The notes under the pieces were generated by a model. That model was not told where the DNA came from. It saw only the letters and a list, made by a program, of their open reading frames with translations, and did no database searches. A stretch of DNA of 15,785 nt from CAWKZT01 sp963854565. Its GTDB lineage: Bacteria; Actinomycetota; Acidimicrobiia; Acidimicrobiales; JAHEJN01. The stretch's first letter is position 1. Each line of letters begins with the position of its first letter. Below, piece by piece: positions 7,076 through 12,763 of the stretch. The DNA is taken from NCBI GenBank assembly GCA_963854565.1, contig CAWKZT010000038.1, positions 1 to 15,785 on the forward strand. Reading direction: 5' to 3'. The translations under genes were made by a program, and so were the position numbers.

Positions 7076-8512
7076 ATGACCAATGAAATTGCCCGACTTG
7101 ATGCCATTGGCCAAGCCGAACTAGTCCGTAGCGGAAAAGTCAGCCCAACAGAGTTGGTCGACGGGGCCATCGCCCGTATCGAAGAACTGAACCCCAAAAT
7201 CAACGCGGTCATTCACGAGATGTTCGACAAGGCACGCGAAGATGCGGCGAGCCCCGATCTTCCCGATGGCCCGTTCAAGGGCGTGCCAATGTTGATGAAG
7301 GATCTGTGGTCTGCTACCAAGGGCGACCCCATGCATCTTGGCAACCAAGCGATGAAAGCTGCCAACTACATCTCGACTTTCGATTCGAATATGGCAGTGG
7401 CCTACCGCAATGCAGGCTTTGTTATTGCCGGGCGCACCAATACCCCCGAACTTGGTCTAGTCGCCACAACCGAACCTACGGCCCACGGGCCATCCCGGAA
7501 CCCCTGGAATCTCGACCATGGTGCTGGCGGCTCATCCGGCGGTGCTGCCGCAGCAGTTGCTTCGGGCATGATCCCGGCCGCCAACGCCAGCGATGGTGGT
7601 GGCTCCATTCGTATCCCTGCGGCGATGTGTGGTCTAGTCGGCATGAAGCCCAGCCGAGGCCGCGTGTCGATGGGCCCAAGCCACGATGAGTGGGGGGTTT
7701 CTATCCAGCACGTCGTGACACACTCGGTGCGCGACAGCGCGGCGATCCTCGATGCCACCGCTGGCCCCGGTGTTGGTGATGGTGTTATTGCTCCTACCCC
7801 AGGTGTCCCTTGGCTTGATCAGGTTGGAGCCCCGGTTGCTCCCCTACGCATCGGCGTCTTGGATCATTCACTGACCACGGACACCGATCCCGAGTGCACC
7901 GCTGCCGCACAAGAAGTCGCTCGCAAACTCGAAGCCATGGGGCACCATGTCGAAAACGTTTACCCCGACGCACTCAACCGGTCCGGTGAGTTCACCGACG
8001 ACTTCATGGCCATCTGGATGAGTGGTGCCGCTAACTCCATCCGATTAATGGGCGAGATGACCGGGCACGAACTTGGCCCTGACGACGTCGAGGCCACCAC
8101 ATGGTTCATGGTCGAGCGCGGCCGCGAATTATCCGCTGTAGATCTCGTTAAAGCAACGGGCGCCGTACACGCTTATCGACGTGCCATCGCCCAGTGGTGG
8201 GCTGATGGCTGGGACATGTTGCTGACCCCCACGTGTGCCACTGTCGCTCCCCCTATCGGCAAACTGGCGGACAAACCCGACAATCCAATAAGTGCGCTAG
8301 CGGAGTCAATGCCCTACGCCGCACTGACAGCAACGTGGAACACCACTGGCCAGCCGGGCATTTCGCTACCGACCCACATGTCCACGGGTGGATTGCCGAT
8401 CGGCGTGCAACTAGTGGGTGGCTATGGCCGAGAAGATCAACTCTTCAATGTGGCTGCAGCCCTAGAAACCGACTATCAGTGGGCCGAGAACCGGGCCCCT
8501 TTACACGCCTAG
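7076..8512 (+). CDS. amidase-signature family hydrolase
   Basis: A 478-aa enzyme of the amidase signature (AS) family, which hydrolyses amide bonds with a Ser-cisSer-Lys triad. All three residues are visible: Lys75 (PMLMKDL), Ser153 (GAGGSSGGAAAAVA) and nucleophile Ser177 (SDGGGSIRIPA). The spacing of 24 between the two serines equals that in characterised members such as FAAH. The N-terminal SGKVSPTELVDGAIARIEELNP and C-terminal GLPIGVQLVGGYGREDQLF segments are also typical. No GatB or GatC-like gene is adjacent, and sequence outside the core looks like a stand-alone amidase rather than GatA. It lies 158 bases downstream of the selenoprotein gene on the same strand with its own ribosome binding site. 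A functional link to that system is possible but unproven. It is convergent with the LLM oxidoreductase gene, 38 bases apart. The substrate cannot be read from sequence. Confidence 0.88.
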   Translation: MTNEIARLDAIGQAELVRSGKVSPTELVDGAIARIEELNPKINAVIHEMFDKAREDAASPDLPDGPFKGVPMLMKDLWSATKGDPMHLGNQAMKAANYISTFDSNMAVAYRNAGFVIAGRTNTPELGLVATTEPTAHGPSRNPWNLDHGAGGSSGGAAAAVASGMIPAANASDGGGSIRIPAAMCGLVGMKPSRGRVSMGPSHDEWGVSIQHVVTHSVRDSAAILDATAGPGVGDGVIAPTPGVPWLDQVGAPVAPLRIGVLDHSLTTDTDPECTAAAQEVARKLEAMGHHVENVYPDALNRSGEFTDDFMAIWMSGAANSIRLMGEMTGHELGPDDVEATTWFMVERGRELSAVDLVKATGAVHAYRRAIAQWWADGWDMLLTPTCATVAPPIGKLADKPDNPISALAESMPYAALTATWNTTGQPGISLPTHMSTGGLPIGVQLVGGYGREDQLFNVAAALETDYQWAENRAPLHA

Positions 8513-8550
8513 GTCAATTCGCAGGCAGGCGGGGTTTGCCACTGAGATCG

Positions 8551-9504
8551 TTACCCAGCCGCCGCCCGCACGGCTGGCACGGTCTCTTCCAGGTACGCAT
8601 CCAATGCATCTGTCTCAACTGGCATGCGAATGGCGATGTTGATGAGGTCGGCGCCAGCTTCTCGGTAGGCAATGATCTGCTCGATCGCTTGTTCGGGCGT
8701 TCCCGACAAAGCTCCTTGACTGACACGAGGCCACATCGGCCCCCAGTCATTAGCCATCGACGCTTCACTTCGTTTTGCTGCAGCCTCGTCGACACCGAGG
8801 TTGAACATCAAGTTGATTGACCGTTCGACTGTGGCGGGGTCTCGCCCGAGCTTGTCGCACCACCGGTCGAGCACTCCACCGAGACGCGTGTACTCATCCG
8901 CTGAGATGTAGGCCGCGTTCCAGCCATCGGCTTGTTCGGCCACCAGCTTCAACGTGCGCTTCTCGCCCACACCACCGATCCAGATCGGGATGTCGCCTCG
9001 CACCGGAGGCGGATTAATCGCGGCGCGAACTGCCTTGTAGTGCTCGCCATCATGGGTGGTGCGCTCGTTGGTAAAGAAACTACGAATGAGCGGCGTCGCT
9101 TCTTCGAGCATGTCGAAACGTGTTCCCAGACTGGGAAAGTCATAGCCAAATGCTTCGGCTTCCCACTTGTGCCAGCCGGCCCCGAGACCGATCTCAAATC
9201 TGCCACCGGAGATGTGATCGATCGTGACCGCAGCCTTCGCAAGCAAACCGGGGTTTCGGTAACCCACATAAAACACGAAACAACCCAACCGAGCGTTCGT
9301 AGTCTCGGCTGCCATTGCTCCCAGGCACGCAATGGCCTCAAAGTGCGGGACCGTACCATCGGCCGGAGGAGCCTCATACAGGTGATCCCATGCCGACAGC
9401 CACTCCATGCCTCCCTGGTCAAACTTGCGCCATAGGGCGCGCATTTCGTCCATCGTCATGTTCTGCTGGCCCACCTGGGCGCCAAGTTGCAAGGTCCGAC
9501 TCAT
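8551..9504 (-). CDS. LLM-class flavin/F420-dependent oxidoreductase
   Basis: A 317-aa luciferase-like TIM-barrel protein. Family marks are AWDHL (about 38-42), the DHISGGRFEIGLGAGW block near residues 96-111, TRFDMLEE with the following THDGEHY segment, IPIWIGGVGEKRTLKLVAEQADGWN and a C-terminal GTPEQAIEQI. The segment order fits the actinobacterial F420-dependent branch rather than FMN-dependent two-subunit luciferases, but cofactor use cannot be proved from sequence. The ATG lies 9 bases after the stop of the DoxX gene on the same strand, so the two form an operon with likely translational coupling. A GGAG lies 12 bases upstream, inside the end of doxX. The substrate is unknown. Confidence 0.85.
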   Translation of the reverse strand: MSRTLQLGAQVGQQNMTMDEMRALWRKFDQGGMEWLSAWDHLYEAPPADGTVPHFEAIACLGAMAAETTNARLGCFVFYVGYRNPGLLAKAAVTIDHISGGRFEIGLGAGWHKWEAEAFGYDFPSLGTRFDMLEEATPLIRSFFTNERTTHDGEHYKAVRAAINPPPVRGDIPIWIGGVGEKRTLKLVAEQADGWNAAYISADEYTRLGGVLDRWCDKLGRDPATVERSINLMFNLGVDEAAAKRSEASMANDWGPMWPRVSQGALSGTPEQAIEQIIAYREAGADLINIAIRMPVETDALDAYLEETVPAVRAAAG

Positions 9505-9513
9505 GGGTCAACG

Positions 9514-10017
9514 TTACTCCGCTGCGGGTGGACGGTAGAACGCAGCCAACTGAGCGGCTCCACCGACGACGCCACCTACCGAAGCGAGCAACAGGCCAGT
9601 CCAGCCGTTGAAGTCGGTGATGATGTCGAGTTGGTTGTCAACTGACCATTCGCCGGGGCCGAAGGTGGCAATCATGATGGCGCCGACGGAAATGATGTAG
9701 ACGTACTCCCACCCCTCGGCCATGATGCTGAATCCGTGTTTGACGTGGGTGGTAATGGCGGCAACGAGCATCACGGCAACCATCGCTGTAGCGGCGAGAC
9801 TGGTCAGTAACCCGAGAACCATCAGTACGCCGGCGCCAATTTCGGTGGCGATAGCAGCGCGCGCGTTAAGCATCCCTGGCTTCATTCCCATCGACTCAAA
9901 CCAACTAGCCGTACCCTCTATGCCGCTCTTGAACTTGCCTCTACCGTGGTAGATGAACATAAACCCAAAGGAGAGTCGGGCGAAGAGCATTACGAGGTTG
10001 TAGGCATCATCATCCAC
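9514..10017 (-). CDS. DoxX-family integral membrane protein
   Basis: A 167-aa protein with about four membrane helices. It starts with LVMLFARLSFGFMFIYHGRGKF, the typical first DoxX helix with a basic exit, and then has 'ASWFESMGMKPG..NA..A..TEIGAGVLMVLGL' as in DoxX/DoxD proteins. Family members act in membrane redox or thiol-stress processes, some with thiosulfate:quinone reductase activity; others are uncharacterised. The start is GTG, with AGAAAG about 8 nt upstream. The GTG forms the end of one arm of a perfect 11-bp inverted repeat whose loop holds the AGAAAG, so initiation may be controlled by this structure or by a protein bound there. It is the first gene of a two-gene operon with the LLM oxidoreductase, divergent from the thiolase gene. 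Confidence 0.8.
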   Translation of the reverse strand: MDDDAYNLVMLFARLSFGFMFIYHGRGKFKSGIEGTASWFESMGMKPGMLNARAAIATEIGAGVLMVLGLLTSLAATAMVAVMLVAAITTHVKHGFSIMAEGWEYVYIISVGAIMIATFGPGEWSVDNQLDIITDFNGWTGLLLASVGGVVGGAAQLAAFYRPPAAE

Positions 10018-10048
10018 ATTGGTTTCTTTCTAATAACAAACCAATGTG
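10015..10048. promoter_or_regulatory. perfect 11-bp inverted repeat over the DoxX start codon
   Basis: CACATTGGTTT (10015-10025), 12-base spacer (10026-10037), AAACCAATGTG (10038-10048). On the minus strand the GTG start of doxX is the last three bases of one arm and the AGAAAG ribosome site lies in the loop and its edge. It may be an operator for a TetR- or MarR-like dimer controlling the divergent doxX-LLM and thiolase genes, or an mRNA hairpin that gates doxX translation. Confidence 0.6.
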
Positions 10049-10198
10049 ACCGGGTGAATGGTCCGCGGTTTGGCTTGTGAAGTGTCAGGTGACAGATTGT
10101 TACCACTCTTTGGAGGAAAACACCACGACAGTGGGTTCCCTTCTCAATCATTTGTTCGCTCTATTCTTACCTTTTATCCCTTCGCCCTGGAGTTCCTC
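10049..10198. other. leader region of the thiolase gene
   Basis: One plus-strand frame is open here, joined to the thiolase from 10058, but its residues bear no resemblance to a thiolase N-terminus, so I treat it as leader. GGAG at 10189-10192 serves the ATG at 10199. I see no clear promoter hexamers and no further gene. Confidence 0.5.
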
Positions 10199-11395
10199 AT
10201 GCATGAAGCAGTAATCGTCGACATTGTTCGCACCCCCGGTGGCCGCCGCGGTGGCCGTCTTTCTGGATGGCATCCCGTAGATCTTGCGGCCGAAACCCTC
10301 AAGGCCTTGGTCGATCGCACCGGCATTGATCCAGGCATCGTCGACGACGTCATCATGGGTTGCGTCATGCAGTCCGGCGCCCAATCGCTCAACATTGCTC
10401 GCAACGCGATCCTTGCTGCGGGTTGGCCCGAAGAAGTGCCCGGCACCACCATCGACCGCCAGTGTGGATCATCCCAGCAAGCCATGCACTTTGCTGCGCA
10501 GGGTGTTATGGCCGGCGCATACGACGTCGTCGTAGCCGCGGGTGTCGAAGTCATGAGCCAGGTGCCTATGGGCGCCAGTATCGGCGACGGTTCATTCGGC
10601 AAGCCTTTCGGTAATCAGGTAAGTGCCCGTTATGCCGACGAAGGTGGCCTGGTACCGCAGGGCATCTCGGCGGACCTCATCGCCGACAAATGGGACATCA
10701 CCCGCGAGGACCTCGACGAATACGGTTCCCGTAGTCAAATGTTGGCCGCCCAGGCAACCGCCGAAGGTCGCTTCGACAACGAAATCATCCCCGTCGCCGA
10801 AATTATCCGCGACCGCGACAGTGGCAAGGCCATCAAGACCGGCGAAACCGTAACCACCGACGGCGGCATCCGCGAAGGCACCACGCCTGAGACGCTGGCT
10901 AACCTACGCCCCGCTTTCGATGAGAACGGCAAGATCACCGCTGGCAACTCTTCCCAGATCTGCGACGGTGCCTCGGCCTGCCTGATCATGAGCGCCGAGA
11001 AGGCCGCCGAACTTGGCCTGAAACCACGGGCCCGATTCGTGTCGTTCGCTTTGGCTGGTGCTAACCCACGCCTCATGCTCACCGCACCAATTCCCGCCAC
11101 CAAGAAGGCACTAGCCAAGGCCGACCTCGACATTGCCGACATCGACCTCGTAGAAATCAACGAGGCATTCGCTTCGGTGGTTCTGGCTTGGGAAAAAGAA
11201 CTCGGCACCAACCTCGACAATGTCAACGTCAACGGCGGTGCCATTGCGCTCGGCCACCCACTGGGCGCCTCCGGCACCAAACTCATGGCCACGTTGGTCA
11301 ACGAACTCGAGCGCACCGAGGGCCGCTACGGACTGCAGACCATGTGCGAAGGTGGCGGCCTAGCCAATGCCACCATCATCGAACGCATCAGCTAG
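10199..11395 (+). CDS. thiolase (acetyl-CoA C-acyltransferase type)
   Basis: A 398-aa thiolase, the usual length of the FadA/AtoB family, acting in fatty-acid beta-oxidation or acetoacetyl-CoA metabolism in the cytosol. The catalytic residues are Cys89 (DRQCGSSQQAM), His353 (ALGHPLGASG) and Cys383 (MCEGGGLANA). The NEAF box is present in VEINEAFASV, as is the NVNGGAIALGHP segment. I start at ATG 10199 (MHEAVIVDIVRTPGGRRGGR), with GGAG 6 bases upstream, because thiolases begin exactly at this strand; the open frame back to 10058 is not thiolase-like. It is divergent from doxX-LLM. No other beta-oxidation gene is in the window, so degradative versus biosynthetic use is not decidable, although the early 'RTPGGRRGG' favours the acyl-CoA-degrading group. 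The stop is followed by a repeat-containing gap and a small membrane protein gene. Confidence 0.93.
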   Translation: MHEAVIVDIVRTPGGRRGGRLSGWHPVDLAAETLKALVDRTGIDPGIVDDVIMGCVMQSGAQSLNIARNAILAAGWPEEVPGTTIDRQCGSSQQAMHFAAQGVMAGAYDVVVAAGVEVMSQVPMGASIGDGSFGKPFGNQVSARYADEGGLVPQGISADLIADKWDITREDLDEYGSRSQMLAAQATAEGRFDNEIIPVAEIIRDRDSGKAIKTGETVTTDGGIREGTTPETLANLRPAFDENGKITAGNSSQICDGASACLIMSAEKAAELGLKPRARFVSFALAGANPRLMLTAPIPATKKALAKADLDIADIDLVEINEAFASVVLAWEKELGTNLDNVNVNGGAIALGHPLGASGTKLMATLVNELERTEGRYGLQTMCEGGGLANATIIERIS

Positions 11396-11410
11396 AGCGT
11401 TCCTACCCCC

Positions 11411-11441
11411 GCGCGTTAGCTAACCGCTGGCGCGTTAGCGT
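11411..11441 (+). repeat. direct repeat GCGCGTTAGC x2 overlapping a putative leaderless promoter
   Basis: GCGCGTTAGC occurs at 11411-11420 and 11430-11439, a 19-base period. Between them lies an inverted partial copy (GCTAACCGC, 11419-11427), and GTTAGCTAAC at 11415-11424 is a perfect palindrome. TAGCGT (11436-11441) fits TANNNT 6 bases before the ATG at 11448. The element may bind a regulator of the small gene. GCTAAC/GTTAGC could also fold into a hairpin after the thiolase stop, but no T tract follows. Confidence 0.45.
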
Positions 11442-11447
11442 GACTCC

Positions 11448-11705
11448 ATGCCATTTTGGGTTCGACTAATAATCGCTGTCGTTACCGCATTCTTGTTGAT
11501 GCGTTCCGGCATGCGCCTGCTGGGCGGAATGTCACAAATGATGCCCGAGCCTCCCCCGCCGGGTGAGCTTCGCAAAGTGCGCATTATGTATCGATGCAGC
11601 CTTTGTGGCACCGAAGTGCAGATGCGTATGGCCCCGGATGAAGATCCGCCCGCGCCTCGGCATTGCCTCGAAGACATGGACCTCGTCGCACCCGTCGAAG
11701 AGTGA
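11448..11705 (+). CDS. small membrane-anchored protein with a cysteine-rich C-terminal tail
   Basis: An 85-aa protein. Residues about 4-28 form a single hydrophobic helix with basic residues (WVRLIIAVVTAFLLMRSGM), followed by a Pro-rich linker (PEPPPPGE) and a tail containing YRCSLCGTEVQMRM and PRHCLEDMDL. The CxxC plus a later HC suggests a small zinc-ribbon-like metal site (Cys50, Cys53, His71, Cys72 approximately). I do not know a named family, although similar short proteins occur near this locus in Acidimicrobiia as far as I recall. It has no ribosome site; a TAGCGT hexamer 6 bases upstream suggests a leaderless transcript. It lies between thiolase and crgA, convergent with crgA. The function is unknown. 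Confidence 0.65.
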   Translation: MPFWVRLIIAVVTAFLLMRSGMRLLGGMSQMMPEPPPPGELRKVRIMYRCSLCGTEVQMRMAPDEDPPAPRHCLEDMDLVAPVEE

Positions 11706-11723
11706 ACAAAAGGTTACCCCTTA

Positions 11724-11753
11724 CAGACTTATCCACAGTTGTGGGCAAGTCTG
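11724..11753. promoter_or_regulatory. paired DnaA boxes in a 30-bp imperfect palindrome
   Basis: TTATCCACA (11729-11737) is a perfect consensus DnaA box. Two bases on, TGTGGGCAA (11740-11748) is an inverted near-box (TTGCCCACA). The boxes lie in the 14-bp arms CAGACTTATCCACA and TGTGGGCAAGTCTG, which differ from perfect symmetry at two positions. The location between convergent genes next to crgA, an origin-proximal gene in Actinobacteria, supports DnaA binding. The same sequence could also form a terminator-like hairpin for both genes, without a U tract. Two boxes alone do not make an origin. Confidence 0.55.
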
Positions 11754-11801
11754 GGTGTAATTACATACGTGCAACTTGAGCCGTGCGAGACGACACGAAA
11801 G

Positions 11802-12080
11802 TCAGTGGAGTTGCGTGGCAGTCATAATACCGCCGAGGATGAAACCAAGCCCCACGAGCAGGTAAATGTTGTCGGTTCCGCCTGGAACCCATCCAACATA
11901 ATTACATAAAATGAGGATCATCCCGATCAAAAGCAAGCCAAACATCACCACAGTAACCCAAGGGGCACTTATCTGCTTCTGTGAATAAGTTCCGGGGGGC
12001 GTATACCTCGCTGACTCGGGCTGTGTGCCCTTAGCGGTGATCCGCCCGCCCTCGACCTTGCGCTTTTTTGGGTTCCCCAT
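11802..12080 (-). CDS. crgA: cell division protein CrgA
   Basis: A 92-aa protein with a basic, Lys/Arg-rich N-terminus (NPKKRKVE), a region of about 30 polar residues and two membrane helices at roughly 42-62 (VTVVMFGLLLIGMILILCNYV) and 71-88. The first helix ends with the 'NYVG' seen in CrgA. CrgA is an actinobacterial septal protein that binds FtsZ and penicillin-binding proteins. Its position, minus strand beside a plus-strand trpG/pabA gene with pknB and pbpA beyond, matches Mycobacterium and confirms the call. TATCCT (12089-12094, minus strand) ends 8 bases before the ATG, consistent with leaderless transcription. The divergent pabA start is 63 bases away. Confidence 0.85.
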   Translation of the reverse strand: MGNPKKRKVEGGRITAKGTQPESARYTPPGTYSQKQISAPWVTVVMFGLLLIGMILILCNYVGWVPGGTDNIYLLVGLGFILGGIMTATQLH

Positions 12081-12088
12081 AATTGAAC

Positions 12089-12094
12089 AGGATA
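12089..12094 (-). promoter_or_regulatory. putative -10 element of crgA
   Basis: The minus strand reads TATCCT, fitting TANNNT, followed by 8 bases and the ATG. No convincing -35 was found. Confidence 0.35.
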
Positions 12095-12129
12095 CGGCAA
12101 AATCAACCCATCTGGCGGTCTAGCTTCGC

Positions 12130-12135
12130 TACCAT
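12130..12135 (+). promoter_or_regulatory. putative -10 element of the pabA/trpG gene
   Basis: TACCAT fits TANNNT and ends 8 bases before the GTG at 12144. There is no ribosome binding site between them, suggesting a leaderless mRNA. Confidence 0.35.
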
Positions 12136-12143
12136 CTTCTTTC

Positions 12144-12731
12144 GTGTCCGGACCCCGCATTCTCGTCATCGACAACTACGACTCATTTGTCTACAATCTC
12201 GTGCAATATCTGGGCGAACTGAGTGCCGACCCCGTCGTGCATCGCAGCGATGCCATAAGCTTGGCCGAGGCCGATGCCCTCAACCCCGAAGGCATTTTAA
12301 TCAGCCCAGGTCCCGGCACTCCCGACGACTCCCCCGGTTCGATAGCCATGATCAATCACTTCGCCGGGCGCATCCCCGTGTTCGGCGTCTGCCTAGGCCT
12401 GCAGTGCATCGGTCAGATCTACGGCGGCACAATTGTCCGAGCACCCCAACTCATGCACGGCAAGACCTCATTAGTTGACCACGAAGGTCGGGGGGTGTTC
12501 GCCGGACTACCCAGCCCGCTCGAAGCCACCCGCTACCACTCCCTCGTCATCGAACCCACCACCTCGCCCGACATTCTCGAAATCACTGCCACCACCAGCG
12601 ACGGTCTCATCATGGGCGCCCGGCACCGCGAACTCGACGTAGAGGGCGTGCAGTTTCATCCCGAATCAATTCTCACCACGGCCGGACACGCGCTCATCCA
12701 GAACTTCCTGGACCGAACTACTACCAGCTAG
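12144..12731 (+). CDS. pabA: glutamine amidotransferase component II of aminodeoxychorismate/anthranilate synthase (PabA/TrpG)
   Basis: A 195-aa class I glutamine amidotransferase that releases ammonia from glutamine for the chorismate-using partner subunit, feeding p-aminobenzoate (folate) or anthranilate (tryptophan) synthesis. The N-terminus RILVIDNYDSFVYNLVQYL is diagnostic. Oxyanion segment SPGPGTP (54-60), nucleophile Cys83 (FGVCLGLQ), HGKTS (105-109) and the His172-Glu174 pair (QFHPESIL) are all present. The start is GTG 12144, which directly precedes the conserved strand. No PabB/TrpE gene is in the window. Mycobacterium annotates the syntenic gene as trpG, and many organisms use one amphibolic subunit for both pathways, so the symbol is a convention here. 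It is convergent with pknB across a hairpin. Confidence 0.92.
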   Translation: MSGPRILVIDNYDSFVYNLVQYLGELSADPVVHRSDAISLAEADALNPEGILISPGPGTPDDSPGSIAMINHFAGRIPVFGVCLGLQCIGQIYGGTIVRAPQLMHGKTSLVDHEGRGVFAGLPSPLEATRYHSLVIEPTTSPDILEITATTSDGLIMGARHRELDVEGVQFHPESILTTAGHALIQNFLDRTTTS

Positions 12732-12736
12732 CGAGT

Positions 12737-12760
12737 TTCACCAGGCATCAACCTGGTGGA
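12737..12760. terminator. hairpin between convergent pabA and pknB
   Basis: CACCAGG (12739-12745), loop CATCAA, CCTGGTG (12752-12758), extendable by a T-G wobble and a T-A pair to 12737-12760. It starts 6 bases after the pabA stop and ends 4 bases before the pknB stop, so it can serve both transcripts. There is no U tract, as is common in Actinobacteria. Confidence 0.6.
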
Positions 12761-12763
12761 CAA

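Noticed and set aside
7076..8512. GatA subunit of the tRNA amidotransferase
   Set aside because: The triad is shared by all amidase-signature enzymes. There is no GatB/GatC neighbour, and the regions between motifs look like a stand-alone amidase.
10058..10198. Thiolase N-terminal extension from 10058
   Set aside because: The 47 extra residues have no thiolase or targeting character. ATG 10199 has a good GGAG and matches the family start.
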